Positions 1-9,083 of a stretch of 64,000 nucleotides of DNA are shown piece after piece (the first letter of the stretch is position 1; every line of letters starts with the position of its first letter). The DNA comes from Jejubacter sp036620675 (lineage in GTDB: Bacteria > Pseudomonadota > Gammaproteobacteria > Enterobacterales > Enterobacteriaceae), in the NCBI GenBank assembly GCA_036620675.1, contig JAZHEE010000005.1, one strand, 5' to 3'. The notes beneath the pieces are model-generated. The model worked only from the letters and a program-made list of their open reading frames with translations. It ran no database searches and was not told the origin of the DNA. Made by a program: the position numbers and the translations under genes.

Positions 1-31
1 CCGCCTGACCCGCGGCGGCACCATTCTCTGA
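1..31 (+). CDS. possible 3' end of an upstream gene (partial)
   Basis: A frame open from the window edge reads RLTRGGTIL and ends in TGA at 29-31, 17 bases before the next start codon. That spacing would suit the upstream gene of an operon with the dehydrogenase that follows. Nothing in ten codons allows a family call, and it could be chance. Confidence 0.25.
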   Translation, partial: RLTRGGTIL

Positions 32-48
32 ATTCAGGAGTATTAACA

Positions 49-927
49 ATGCAAATTGCTGTTATCGGTATGGGCGGCATGGGGCAGCCCATGGCGTTGA
101 ATCTGCTGGCCGCGGGCCATGAAGTGGCGGTATGGAACCGCTCTGAAGCACCGATTCAGGAGCCGGTTGCCAGAGGTGCCAGAGCCTGCCGGGCGCCGGA
201 TGATGTGGGACAGGCGCAGGTGCTGATCTCAATGCTGGCGGATGACGACGTGACCCACAGCGTGGTGGTGGAAGGCGGCGCGCTGGCGGCGCTAAAGCCT
301 GGCGCCGTCTGGATCAATATGGCCACCGTTTCAGTCGACTTTACCCGGCGTATGGCGCAATTGTGCGCTGAACAGAAGCTGCGCTACGTCGCGGCGCCGG
401 TGCTGGGCAGGGTGGATGTGGCGGCTGCGGGGCAGTTGAATATTCTGGCCGCGGGCGAGGAAGCCACCCTTAACGAAGTTCAGCCGCTGTTCGATATCCT
501 GGGCAAACAGACCTGGCGTTTTGGCTCGCTGCCGGAACAGGCGGCGGCGGTGAAGCTGGCGGCCAACTTTATGCTGGCCAGCGCCATTGAAACCATGGGC
601 GAAAGCGCCGCGCTGGTGGAAGCCTGGGGCGTGGGCAAGGGGGAGTTTCTGAATATGATGACCTCCACGCTGTTTGCCGCGCCGGCCTATAAAAATTATG
701 GCGCGATGATCGCCGAAGACAGATACCAGCCCGCCGGATTTACCATGAAGCTGGGGCTGAAGGACGTGCGCCTGGCTCAGCAGGCGGCGGAGAGCCGCAA
801 CGTCCCGATGGGCATTGCCGGCGTATTGCGCGACAGCTATCTGGACGCTCTGGCCCACGGCGATGAGAAGCTGGACTGGGCGGCGCTGGCGACGGTCAGC
901 GCGCGGCGCAGCGGGCAGAGTAAGTAA
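49..927 (+). CDS. NAD(P)-dependent oxidoreductase, 3-hydroxyisobutyrate dehydrogenase family
   Basis: This 292-residue protein belongs to the beta-hydroxyacid dehydrogenase family, which oxidises or reduces small 3-hydroxy acids or semialdehydes in the cytoplasm. The N terminus is a Rossmann dinucleotide-binding motif (IGMGGMGQPMALNL, residues 6-19). The middle carries a GxxGxxxAxKLxxN-like segment (near residues 158-173, AAAVKLAANF) that holds the catalytic lysine of the family. The C-terminal half reads as the all-helical domain (FTMKLGLKDVRLA). Length is normal for the family (about 290). A CAGGAG ribosome site lies nine bases before the ATG. The true substrate cannot be told from sequence; glyoxylate, tartronate semialdehyde or succinate semialdehyde reductases are alternatives within the same family. 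Confidence 0.88.
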   Translation: MQIAVIGMGGMGQPMALNLLAAGHEVAVWNRSEAPIQEPVARGARACRAPDDVGQAQVLISMLADDDVTHSVVVEGGALAALKPGAVWINMATVSVDFTRRMAQLCAEQKLRYVAAPVLGRVDVAAAGQLNILAAGEEATLNEVQPLFDILGKQTWRFGSLPEQAAAVKLAANFMLASAIETMGESAALVEAWGVGKGEFLNMMTSTLFAAPAYKNYGAMIAEDRYQPAGFTMKLGLKDVRLAQQAAESRNVPMGIAGVLRDSYLDALAHGDEKLDWAALATVSARRSGQSK

Positions 928-965
928 TATTACCGCGGCAGCGCCCGTAAGGGCGCTGCCTGTTC

Positions 966-1493
966 TCAGGCATCCCGTTTTGTTTCGGGCTGTGGTCGCC
1001 GATCGAGCTGCAACTGCATAAAGATCAGATCCAGCCAGCGGCCAAACTTGGCTCCCACCTGCGGCATCCGGGCCGTCACCTGAAATCCCAGCTTTTCATG
1101 TAACCGTAGCGACGCCTGATTACGGGATTCGATACCGGCTACCATCACATGCTTACTCTGGCGACGGGCTTCGGCAATCAGTTGTTCCATTAGCTGCATG
1201 GCAATGCCTTTGCCCTGGTGGTCGGGATGGACGTAGACCGAATGCTCCACGGTATGGCGAAAACCTTCGAAGGCGCGCCAGTCTCCCCATGAGGCGTATC
1301 CGGCGACGGCGCCGTCATCCTCGCAGGCCACCAGCACCGGGTAGCCGGCCTGCTGGCGCTGGTTCAGCCATGCGATGCGATTATCGGCATTCACGGTTTG
1401 TTCATTCCAGATGGCATCGGTATGCAGTACCGCATGGTTATAAATGGTGGCGATGGCGGCGCAGTCATCGGCCCGCGCCTGGCGAATATTCAT
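966..1493 (-). CDS. mnaT: MnaT-like GNAT N-acetyltransferase
   Basis: This 175-residue protein is a GCN5-related acetyltransferase of the YncA/MnaT type, which acetylates methionine and related compounds such as the sulfone, sulfoximine or phosphinothricin from acetyl-CoA. The start MNIRQARADD is preferred over an upstream in-frame extension because AGAGAG sits just before it and MnaT homologues begin there. The acetyl-CoA loop is visible as HPDHQGKGIAMQLM (about residues 90-103), followed by GIESRNQASLRLHEKLGF, a typical motif B. In E. coli yncA (mnaT) and yncB (curA) are adjacent, as here, although here they point away from each other with about 195 bases between. That synteny supports the assignment. 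Confidence 0.88.
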   Translation of the reverse strand: MNIRQARADDCAAIATIYNHAVLHTDAIWNEQTVNADNRIAWLNQRQQAGYPVLVACEDDGAVAGYASWGDWRAFEGFRHTVEHSVYVHPDHQGKGIAMQLMEQLIAEARRQSKHVMVAGIESRNQASLRLHEKLGFQVTARMPQVGAKFGRWLDLIFMQLQLDRRPQPETKRDA

Positions 1494-1688
1494 GGTGCTC
1501 TCTGTCCCGGTGTGAGTTGTTCTGTCTTTCTGAATAACAGGGAGTTGGTCGCGAATCAAGGACTGTTGTGAACAGCTCGCGGCGCCGAATGCGCAGGTAT
1601 CGCAACACAAACAGGGCATCAGAAAGAAAGAACCGATCCCCGGTTAGGATCTATGCTATGGGGAAATTGAACAGAACAGGAGCGAATC

Positions 1689-2720
1689 GTGACACAACAA
1701 GAGAACCGCCGTTGGGTACTGGCTTCCCGTCCGGAAGGGGCGCCGGTCGCCGGGAATTTTCGTCTGGAGCATGACCCGATCCCCACCCCAGGCCAGGGCG
1801 AGGTGTTACTGCGCACCGTCTGGCTGTCGCTCGATCCTTACATGCGCGGGAGAATGAGCGATGCGCCTTCTTACGCGCCGCCGGTACAGTTAGGCGAACC
1901 GATGCCGGGAGGTACCGTGTGCCGGGTGGCGGCCTCGCATCATCCCGACTATCAGGTCGGCGACTGGGTGCTCAGCTATGGCGGCTGGCAGGATTATCAG
2001 CTGTCCGACGGTAGCGGGCTGGTCGGGCTGGGCGACAATCCGCAGCATCCCTCGTGGGCGCTGGGCGTACTGGGCATGCCGGGCTTTACCGCCTATATGG
2101 GGCTGCTGGATATTGGTCAACCACAGGCGGGGGAAACCCTGGTGGTTGCCGCCGCTACCGGGCCGGTGGGCGCTACGGTGGGGCAAATTGGTAAGCTGAA
2201 AGGATGCAGGGTGGTGGGAGTTGCCGGCGGCGAAGAAAAATGCCGCTATGCGACTGAAACCCTGGGTTTTGATAAGTGCCTGGATCACCGGGCGCCGGAT
2301 TTTGCCGAACAGCTGGCCAAAGCCTGTCCGCAGGGCATCGATATCTATTATGAAAACGTGGGCGGTAAGGTGTTCGATGCGGTGCTGCCGCTGCTGAATA
2401 CCCGCGCCCGTGTTCCGGTATGCGGGCTGGTTTCCGGCTATAACGCCACCCAACTGCCACCGGGGCCGGATCGCCTGGCGCTGCTGATGGGCACCATCCT
2501 GAAAAAACGTATCCGGATGCAGGGTTTTATTATCGGTCAGGATTACGGCCACCGTATTGATGAGTTCCGCCGCGATATGATCCCCTGGGTGCAGGAGGGC
2601 AAGATCCGCTATCGTGAGATGGCGATCGACGGTCTGGAGCACGCGCCCCAGGGATTGATCGACCTGCTGGAGGGCAAAAACTTCGGCAAGGTGGTGGTGC
2701 GCGTCGGCGCTGACGACTGA
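1689..2720 (+). CDS. curA: NADPH-dependent curcumin/dihydrocurcumin reductase (MDR superfamily)
   Basis: This 343-residue medium-chain dehydrogenase/reductase is of the zinc-free 2-alkenal/leukotriene B4 12-hydroxydehydrogenase type. In E. coli CurA reduces the conjugated double bonds of curcumin with NADPH. The N-terminal catalytic domain holds the LSLDPYMRGRM signature (about residues 44-54). The Rossmann domain shows AATGPVGATVGQIGKLKGCRVVGVAGG (split around residues 157-183), the usual nucleotide-binding loop. The C terminus has a QGFIIGQDY segment typical of the family. Start is GTG, with AGGAG five bases upstream. It directly follows divergent mnaT as a neighbour, matching the E. coli yncA-yncB pair. 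Confidence 0.9.
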   Translation: MTQQENRRWVLASRPEGAPVAGNFRLEHDPIPTPGQGEVLLRTVWLSLDPYMRGRMSDAPSYAPPVQLGEPMPGGTVCRVAASHHPDYQVGDWVLSYGGWQDYQLSDGSGLVGLGDNPQHPSWALGVLGMPGFTAYMGLLDIGQPQAGETLVVAAATGPVGATVGQIGKLKGCRVVGVAGGEEKCRYATETLGFDKCLDHRAPDFAEQLAKACPQGIDIYYENVGGKVFDAVLPLLNTRARVPVCGLVSGYNATQLPPGPDRLALLMGTILKKRIRMQGFIIGQDYGHRIDEFRRDMIPWVQEGKIRYREMAIDGLEHAPQGLIDLLEGKNFGKVVVRVGADD

Positions 2721-2734
2721 CGATTTATCACCTG

Positions 2735-2760
2735 CGGCGGGCGGTGGCCCGCCGTTTCCC
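2735..2760 (+). terminator. hairpin after curA, likely intrinsic terminator
   Basis: An 8-bp perfect stem, CGGCGGGC (2735-2742) and GCCCGCCG (2747-2754) with a GGTG loop, is followed by TTTCCC. It sits 15 bases after the curA stop. The T run is short. Confidence 0.55.
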
Positions 2761-3123
2761 TGCCGCTTACAGGGAAGCAGCGATATCACGAACGCCATTC
2801 AGGCGAGCCGGGAGCTGCTGAAATATACGGTAATGGCTCCCCGCCCGAGCCCGTAAAACTGGCAACCAGTAGGCGTTTGAGCTCTTCTTCCTGCATATCA
2901 TGCCGTCTGAGCGCGGTGAACCGACGCGCTTTTATTATTTCACGCCAAAATATAAAACGACGCTGTTAGTTAATCTCCTTAAATAACAATAAATTAAGAA
3001 CCTGTGTCGCGATTGTGACAGAAAGGTGTCGCATCTGTTCAATCTTCAGGGCCGCCCTCCGATCTATCCTGGCTAACGGATGGCGGATGGTGCCGCCGCA
3101 GCGCTAACCCTGAGGATAATCAA
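2761..3123. promoter_or_regulatory. intergenic leader region before the sarcosine operon
   Basis: This AT-rich stretch of about 360 bases separates curA from glyA and should hold the sarcosine operon promoter. Two structures stand out. A 6-bp stem, AGCGCG (2910-2915)/CGCGCT (2925-2930), is followed by TTTATTATTT and looks like a weak terminator or attenuator. A near-perfect inverted repeat TGTCGC-GATT-GTGACA lies at 3005-3020, with a further TGTCGC at 3027-3032, and could be an operator. No coding potential was recognised. The binding protein is unknown; the AraC-type regulator at 11.1 kb is a candidate only by proximity. Confidence 0.4.
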
Positions 3124-4422
3124 ATGAATGCCGACGACTTGAATAATACCGATCCCCAGCTTTTCGCCGCCGTCGTTGACGAGATGGTGCGCCAGGAAAG
3201 TCATATCGAACTGATCGCTTCTGAAAATTACGCCAGTCCTCAGGTGATGGCGGTGCAGGGGAGCCAGCTAACCAATAAATACGCCGAAGGCTATCCGGGT
3301 AAGCGCTACTACGGTGGCTGCGAACACGTCGATGTGGTGGAACGGCTGGCGATTGAACGCGCCTGCATACTGTTTGGGGCAGATTATGCCAACGTGCAGC
3401 CGCATTCCGGGGCGCAGGCCAACGCTGCGGCCTTTATGGCGCTGGTGGCCCCCGGGGACACTATTCTGGGTATGAGTCTGGCCCACGGTGGTCATCTGAC
3501 GCACGGCGCGGCGCCCAACGTTTCCGGCAGGCACTATAACGCGGTGCAATATGGCCTGAATCCGGAAACCGGCGAAATAGACTACGACGAGGTGCAGGCG
3601 CTGGCCCGCGAGCATCGCCCGAAGCTTATCATCGCCGGATTTTCCGCCTATGCCCGGGTGGTGAACTGGCGCCGTTTTCGCGAAATCGCCGATGAAGTGG
3701 GCGCCTGGCTGATGGTGGATATGGCCCACGTCGCCGGTCTGGTGGCGGCGCGCTGCTACCCCAGTCCGCTGCCCCATGCCCATGTGGTGACTACCACCAC
3801 CCATAAGACCCTGCGCGGCCCGCGCGGTGGCATGATTCTTTCCGCCAGCGGCGACGAAGAACTGTACAAAAAGCTGAACGGCGCGGTGTTTCCCGGGCAG
3901 CAGGGCGGCCCCCTGATGCACGTTATCGCCGCCAAGGCGGTGGCGCTGCGTGAAGCGATGAGCGAAGAGTTCGTCCGCTATCAGGCCCGGGTTATCGATA
4001 ATGCCAGGGCGATGGCACAAGTCTTTGCCCGCCGCGGCTTCGATCTGGTTTCCGGCGGTACCGACAACCACCTGTTTCTGGTCTCTCTGATTCGCCAGGG
4101 CATCACCGGTAAGGAGGCGGACGCCGCGCTGGGGCGCGCCCATATTACCGTTAACAAAAACGCAGTACCCAACGATCCCCGCAGTCCCTTTGTCACTTCG
4201 GGGCTGCGCATCGGCACGCCGGCGGTGACCACCCGCGGCTTCGGCCAGCGCGAATGTGAAATGCTGGCGGAGTGGATCTGCGACATCCTCGATACCCTGG
4301 CGAAGGGGGAAGAGAGCGGCAATATCGAAGCCTGGGTGCGATCCAACGTGGCGGAGCTGTGCGCCCGCTATCCGGTGTACGGCGAAACTCAGGTGACGCT
4401 GAGCCGGCCCGCTTTCGCCTGA
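3124..4422 (+). CDS. glyA: serine hydroxymethyltransferase (sarcosine-operon paralogue)
   Basis: This 432-residue PLP enzyme interconverts glycine plus 5,10-methylene-THF with serine. The PLP-lysine motif TTTTHKTLRGPRGG is complete (Lys228), as is the N-terminal IELIASENYASPQVM signature. Length fits the family (about 417-430). It is the first gene of a run glyA-soxBDAG-purU. There the two products of sarcosine oxidase, glycine and the methylene unit on THF, can be joined into serine. It is probably a second glyA copy dedicated to this pathway, because the housekeeping glyA of enterobacteria sits alone; this is an inference. TGAGGATAATCAA supplies the ribosome site. The same gene order is known from Pseudomonas sarcosine loci. 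Confidence 0.93.
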   Translation: MNADDLNNTDPQLFAAVVDEMVRQESHIELIASENYASPQVMAVQGSQLTNKYAEGYPGKRYYGGCEHVDVVERLAIERACILFGADYANVQPHSGAQANAAAFMALVAPGDTILGMSLAHGGHLTHGAAPNVSGRHYNAVQYGLNPETGEIDYDEVQALAREHRPKLIIAGFSAYARVVNWRRFREIADEVGAWLMVDMAHVAGLVAARCYPSPLPHAHVVTTTTHKTLRGPRGGMILSASGDEELYKKLNGAVFPGQQGGPLMHVIAAKAVALREAMSEEFVRYQARVIDNARAMAQVFARRGFDLVSGGTDNHLFLVSLIRQGITGKEADAALGRAHITVNKNAVPNDPRSPFVTSGLRIGTPAVTTRGFGQRECEMLAEWICDILDTLAKGEESGNIEAWVRSNVAELCARYPVYGETQVTLSRPAFA

Positions 4423-4440
4423 CTGACAGGGAGACGTGTT

Positions 4441-5691
4441 ATGCAAAATTATTCCGGGCTTAGCCTGTTGCGCCATGGTATCAGCCACCATGAAAACTGG
4501 CCGCGTATGTGGCGTACCCCCACGCCGAAGAAGTCCTACGACGTGATTATCATCGGCGGCGGTGGCCACGGTCTGGGTACCGCGTACTACCTGGCAAAAG
4601 AGTTCGGTATTACTAACGTCGCGGTGGTGGAAAAGGGCTGGCTGGGGGGCGGAAATACGGCCCGCAATACCACCATCGTGCGTTCCAACTACCTGTGGGA
4701 CGAGGCGGCGGCGCTGTTTGAACACTCTATGAAGCTGTGGGAAGGGCTGTCGCAGGATCTCAACTACAACGTGATGTTTTCCCAGCGCGGCGTACTGAAC
4801 CTGGGGCACACCCTCCAGGACATGCGCGATATCCGGCGCCGGGTCAACGCCAACCGCCTGAACGGCATCGATGGTGAGGTGCTGGGTGCCCGCCAGGTGC
4901 AGGATCTGGTACCGATGCTCGACTGCTCGAAAAACGCCCGCTATCCGATTCTGGGGGCCTCCTGGCAGCCCAGAGGGGGCGTGGCGCGCCATGACGCGGT
5001 AGCCTGGGGGTTTGCCCGGGCGGCGGATGCCCTGGGGGTGGACATTCTGCAGCAGACCGAAGTTACCGGCTTTATGATTCGCGACGGTCAGGTCTACGGC
5101 GTTCACACCACCCGCGGCGATATCGAAGCCCGCACCGTGGGCTGCGTGGCGGCGGGCAACTCCGGGGTACTGGCGGGAATGGCCGGATTGAAGCTGCCGC
5201 TGGAGTCCCATCCGCTGCAGGCGCTGGTTTCCGAACCGCTTAAACCGGTGCTGGATACCGTGGTGATGTCGAACCACGTTCACGGCTACATCAGTCAGTC
5301 GGACAAAGGCGATCTGGTGATCGGCGCCGGTATCGACGGCTATACCGGCTACGGGCAGCGGGGCAGCTACTCCACCATTGAACATACGCTTCAGGCGATA
5401 GTCGAGATGTTCCCGGCGTTCTCAAGGGTGCGTATGAACCGGCAGTGGGGCGGCATCGTCGATACCACGCCGGACGCCAGCCCAATCCTGTCGCCCACCA
5501 AAGTAAAAGGGCTGTGGTTTAACTGCGGCTGGGGAACCGGCGGTTTTAAAGCCACGCCGGGATCGGCCCACGTGTTTGCCGCCAGCCTGGCAAAAGGCAG
5601 GCCCCATCCGCTGGCAGCCCCGTTTTCCATTGAACGCTTCAATACCGGCGCGCTGGTGGATGAGCACGGCGCCGCCGGTGTGGCCCACTAA
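4441..5691 (+). CDS. soxB: heterotetrameric sarcosine oxidase beta subunit
   Basis: This 416-residue flavoprotein subunit carries the active site that demethylates sarcosine to glycine, passing the one-carbon unit to THF and electrons to oxygen. A dinucleotide-binding motif IIIGGGGHGLGTAYYLA begins near residue 36. A conserved ARHDAVAWGFARAA stretch (His184) matches the region where FMN is covalently bound to histidine in characterised beta subunits. The C terminus GLWFNCGWGTGGFKATPGS is typical of the DAO/glycine oxidase fold. The gene starts 18 bases after glyA with GGGAG upstream, and soxD begins 15 bases after its stop. Length agrees with Corynebacterium and Pseudomonas SoxB (about 405-416). 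Confidence 0.94.
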   Translation: MQNYSGLSLLRHGISHHENWPRMWRTPTPKKSYDVIIIGGGGHGLGTAYYLAKEFGITNVAVVEKGWLGGGNTARNTTIVRSNYLWDEAAALFEHSMKLWEGLSQDLNYNVMFSQRGVLNLGHTLQDMRDIRRRVNANRLNGIDGEVLGARQVQDLVPMLDCSKNARYPILGASWQPRGGVARHDAVAWGFARAADALGVDILQQTEVTGFMIRDGQVYGVHTTRGDIEARTVGCVAAGNSGVLAGMAGLKLPLESHPLQALVSEPLKPVLDTVVMSNHVHGYISQSDKGDLVIGAGIDGYTGYGQRGSYSTIEHTLQAIVEMFPAFSRVRMNRQWGGIVDTTPDASPILSPTKVKGLWFNCGWGTGGFKATPGSAHVFAASLAKGRPHPLAAPFSIERFNTGALVDEHGAAGVAH

Positions 5692-5706
5692 CAAGGAGGA
5701 AGAGAG

Positions 5707-6072
5707 ATGCTGCATATCTGGTGCCCCTGGTGTGGCGAACACCGGGAAGAGGAAGAGTTTCACCCTAAAGGCCAGGCGCATATCGTGCGCCCGGTGGACC
5801 CTGACGCCTGTAGCGATGAAGAGTGGGGCGACTATCTGTTTTTTCGCGATAACCCGCGCGGTGTACATCGGGAACTCTGGGTTCATGCCGCGGGCTGCCG
5901 CAAATTCTTTAACGTGATGCGTAATACGGTGAGCTACGAAATTCTGGAAACTTACCGGATAGGCGAACAGCCGAAAATCCTGGCTGAGGTCAATGTGGTG
6001 GCCCTGCCGAAACGCGAAGAGAGCGAATCCGTCGCCAGCGATGCGCGACGCCAGGCCGGAGGTGGGGCATGA
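5707..6072 (+). CDS. soxD: sarcosine oxidase delta subunit (zinc-binding)
   Basis: This 121-residue subunit stabilises the heterotetramer and binds structural zinc. The expected ligands are visible: Cys6 and Cys9 in WCPWCG, then His60 and Cys64 in the HAAGC segment. The 'DNPRG...ELWVHAAGCRKFFNVMRNT' order (key residues 49-72) is characteristic. It is slightly longer than usual (about 95-100) because of a charged C-terminal tail rich in Arg and Glu. An AAGGAGG ribosome site precedes the ATG. Its TGA overlaps the soxA start by four bases (ATGA), suggesting translational coupling. Confidence 0.93.
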   Translation: MLHIWCPWCGEHREEEEFHPKGQAHIVRPVDPDACSDEEWGDYLFFRDNPRGVHRELWVHAAGCRKFFNVMRNTVSYEILETYRIGEQPKILAEVNVVALPKREESESVASDARRQAGGGA

Positions 6073-9000
6073 AACAGGTAAATCGTCTGGCCGACGGCGG
6101 GCGAATCGATCGCAGCCATCCGCTCCAGTTTCGCTTTAACGACAAAATATTACAGGGTTTTGCTGGCGACACTCTGGCCTCGGCCCTGCTGGCCAACGGC
6201 GTGGATATCGTTAACCGCAGCTTTAAGTACGGGCGTCCGCGCGGCATTGTGGCTGCTGGCGCCGAAGAGCCTAATGCCATAGTGCAGTTAGGCAGTAACG
6301 AGGCCAGCCAGGTGCCTAACGTGCGGGCCACTCAGCAGGCGCTGTACGACGGGCTGGTAGCCAGTAGCACCAACGGCTGGCCGAGTGCCGAACGCGATTT
6401 GATGGGCGGCGTGGGTAAAATGCTGGGGCGCTTTATGCCCCCCGGTTTTTATTACAAAACCTTTATGAAACCGGCATCAATGTGGATGACCTGGGAAAAG
6501 TACATCCGCAAAGGGGCCGGGCTGGGGCGCAGCCCTAAAGCGCGCGATCCCGACCGCTACGATCATCTGAATCAGCATTGCGATGTGCTGATCGTCGGCG
6601 CCGGCCCGACCGGGCTGGCGGCGGCGCTGGCTGCCGGGCGCAGTGGCGTACGGGTGATTCTGGTTGATGAGCAGGAGGAGATGGGCGGTTCGCTGCTCGA
6701 CAGTCGAGAGCGCCTTAACGGCTGCGATGCCGCCCGCTGGGTAGCGGAAACCCTGGCGGAGCTGGCGACTCTCGACAACGTGCAACTGCTGCCGCGCACC
6801 ACTGCCACGGGGCGTCACGATCACAACTTCGTAACCCTGCTGGAACGCCGCACCGATCATCTGGGCGAAACGGCGGCCGGTCATCAGGCCAGGCTGCGCC
6901 TGCACCGGGTGCGCGCCAGGCGAGTGGTGCTGGCCAGCGGTGCCCATGAACGGCCGCTGGTTTATGCCGGCAACGATATTCCGGGCAATTTCGTGGCCGG
7001 GGCTATCTCGACCTATATTCACCGCTACGGCGTGGTGCCAGGCCAGAAGCTGATACTGTCAACCAGTAACGATCGGGCGTACTGCGCCGCTCTGGACTGG
7101 CTTGACGCCGGACGGGAAGTGGTGGCAATTGTCGATGGCAGGGAAAAGCCCGATGGAGAACTGGTGGCTCAGGCACGAGCAAGAGGCATACGCATTATCA
7201 GCGGCAGCGCCGTGATTGAAGCACAGGGCGGCAGCCGGGTTAAGCGGGTAAGAATCGCCCGAATTGATAGCGCGAGTTTTCGGGTTGTGGGCCAGGCGGA
7301 AACCCTGGACTGCGACACCGTTGCAAGCTCCGGCGGCTACAGCCCGGTGATTCATCTGGCGGTACATACCGGCGGGCGACCGGTGTGGAACGATGAGGTA
7401 GCGGGGTTTGTCGCGCCGCAGGTGGATGGGGTTATTTCAGCGGGGGCGGTAATGGGCCGGTTTGCCACGGCTGAAGCATTGCGAGATGGCGCGGAGGCTG
7501 GTCAGCAGGCTGCCCGGGAGGCAGGCGGGGCAGCAACGCAGCTTCGGCTTCCCGAAGTCGCGGAGCGTCGGGACGGCGCACCTGTGGCGCTCTACCAGAT
7601 TCCCCACGACCAGCCTACCTCCCGGGCGCCGAAGCAGTTCGTCGATATGCAGAATGATGTTACTGCCGCAGCCATTGAACTGGCGATACGTGAAGGTTTT
7701 GAATCTATTGAGCATATCAAACGTTACACTGTCATGGGATTCGGTACCGATCAGGGCAAGCTGGGCAACATCAACGGCATGGCGATTGCCGCCCGCTGTC
7801 TGGGACGCGCCATTCCAGAGGTGGGCACCACGGTGTTTCGCCCCAACTACACGCCGGTCGCCTTTGGGGCCGTGGTCGGGCGTCACTGCGGCGAGTTGTT
7901 CGAGCCGGAACGCCATACCGCGCTGCATCAGTGGCACCTGGATCGGGGCGCTGAATTCGAAGAGGTGGGCCAGTGGAAGCGTCCGTGGTACTTCCCGCAG
8001 GGTAATGAAACGATGGAGCAGGCCGTGGCCAGGGAGTGCCGCGCAGTACGCAACGGCGTGGGGATCCTCGATGCCTCAACGCTGGGTAAGATAGATATTC
8101 AGGGGCCGGATGCCCGTACCTTTCTGGAGCGTATCTACACCAATAAGTGGGCCAAACTGGGCTTTGGCCGGGTGCGCTATGGCCTGATGTGTAAAGACGA
8201 CGGCATGGTGATGGACGACGGCACCACCAGTTGCCTGGGCGATAACCACTTCCTGATGACCACCAGTACCGGCGGCGCGGCGGCGGTACTGGAATGGCTG
8301 GAACAGTGGCATCAGACCGAATGGCCGGATCTACAGGTCTTTTTCACCTCGGTGACCGACCACTGGGCGACCCTTTCACTGTCGGGCCCGGACTCCCGGC
8401 GCCTGCTGGGAGAGCTGTGCGATATCGATCTGTCTCGTGAGGCCTTTAAGTTTATGGACTGGCGCGAAGGCACCGTTGCAGGAGTTCCGGCACGGGTGTT
8501 CCGAATTTCGTTTACCGGTGAGCTCTCTTACGAAATTAACGTGCAGGCCAATTATGCACGCCACGTCTGGGAAGCGCTGTTCGAGCGCGGTGAAAAGTAC
8601 GGCCTGACGCCCTATGGCACCGAAACCATGCACGTTTTGCGCGCCGAGAAGGGCTTTATTATCGCCGGCCAGGATACCGACGGCTCAATGACGCCGGAAG
8701 ATCTCGGCATGCAGTGGTGCGTGGGCTATGACAAAGCCTTCTCATGGGTGGGTAAACGGGCACTGTCGCGCGCTGATACCCGCCGCAGCGATCGCAAACA
8801 GCTGGTAGGGCTGCGTCCTAAAGATCCGCGGGTGGTTCTGGAAGAGGGGGCGCAGATTGTTCTGGAGCCCGACCATCCAGTGCCGGTACCGATGGTGGGG
8901 TATGTGACCTCCAGCTACTACAGCCCGACCCTGGACAGCGGTTTCGCGCTGGCGGTGGTTAAGGATGGTCATCAGAAAATGGGCCATACCGTCTGGCTGC

Positions 9001-9083
9001 CGATGGCCGACGGTCAGGTTTATGAAGCCGAAATTGTCAGTACTGTCTTCGTCGATCCCAAAGGAGAGCGCCAGAATGTCTGA
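6069..9083 (+). CDS. soxA: sarcosine oxidase alpha subunit
   Basis: This 1004-residue subunit has the usual three-part build. An N-terminal ferredoxin-like domain without iron-sulfur cysteines covers about residues 15-100. A pyridine-nucleotide-disulfide oxidoreductase-type domain has its dinucleotide motif LIVGAGPTGLAAALAAG near residue 174. A C-terminal aminomethyltransferase (GcvT-like) domain from about residue 600 is the THF site, with segments such as GILDASTLGKIDIQGPDA (about residue 665) and HVLRAEKGFIIAGQDTDG (near 855). Together with SoxB it makes 5,10-methylene-THF from the sarcosine methyl group. It starts inside soxD and overlaps soxG by eight bases. Length agrees with known alpha subunits (about 965-1005). 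Confidence 0.95.
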   Translation: MKQVNRLADGGRIDRSHPLQFRFNDKILQGFAGDTLASALLANGVDIVNRSFKYGRPRGIVAAGAEEPNAIVQLGSNEASQVPNVRATQQALYDGLVASSTNGWPSAERDLMGGVGKMLGRFMPPGFYYKTFMKPASMWMTWEKYIRKGAGLGRSPKARDPDRYDHLNQHCDVLIVGAGPTGLAAALAAGRSGVRVILVDEQEEMGGSLLDSRERLNGCDAARWVAETLAELATLDNVQLLPRTTATGRHDHNFVTLLERRTDHLGETAAGHQARLRLHRVRARRVVLASGAHERPLVYAGNDIPGNFVAGAISTYIHRYGVVPGQKLILSTSNDRAYCAALDWLDAGREVVAIVDGREKPDGELVAQARARGIRIISGSAVIEAQGGSRVKRVRIARIDSASFRVVGQAETLDCDTVASSGGYSPVIHLAVHTGGRPVWNDEVAGFVAPQVDGVISAGAVMGRFATAEALRDGAEAGQQAAREAGGAATQLRLPEVAERRDGAPVALYQIPHDQPTSRAPKQFVDMQNDVTAAAIELAIREGFESIEHIKRYTVMGFGTDQGKLGNINGMAIAARCLGRAIPEVGTTVFRPNYTPVAFGAVVGRHCGELFEPERHTALHQWHLDRGAEFEEVGQWKRPWYFPQGNETMEQAVARECRAVRNGVGILDASTLGKIDIQGPDARTFLERIYTNKWAKLGFGRVRYGLMCKDDGMVMDDGTTSCLGDNHFLMTTSTGGAAAVLEWLEQWHQTEWPDLQVFFTSVTDHWATLSLSGPDSRRLLGELCDIDLSREAFKFMDWREGTVAGVPARVFRISFTGELSYEINVQANYARHVWEALFERGEKYGLTPYGTETMHVLRAEKGFIIAGQDTDGSMTPEDLGMQWCVGYDKAFSWVGKRALSRADTRRSDRKQLVGLRPKDPRVVLEEGAQIVLEPDHPVPVPMVGYVTSSYYSPTLDSGFALAVVKDGHQKMGHTVWLPMADGQVYEAEIVSTVFVDPKGERQNV

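Noticed and set aside
3268..5385. 705-codon open frame on the minus strand opposite glyA/soxB
   Set aside because: Antisense shadow in GC-rich coding DNA. It spans two clear genes and has no family features or ribosome site.
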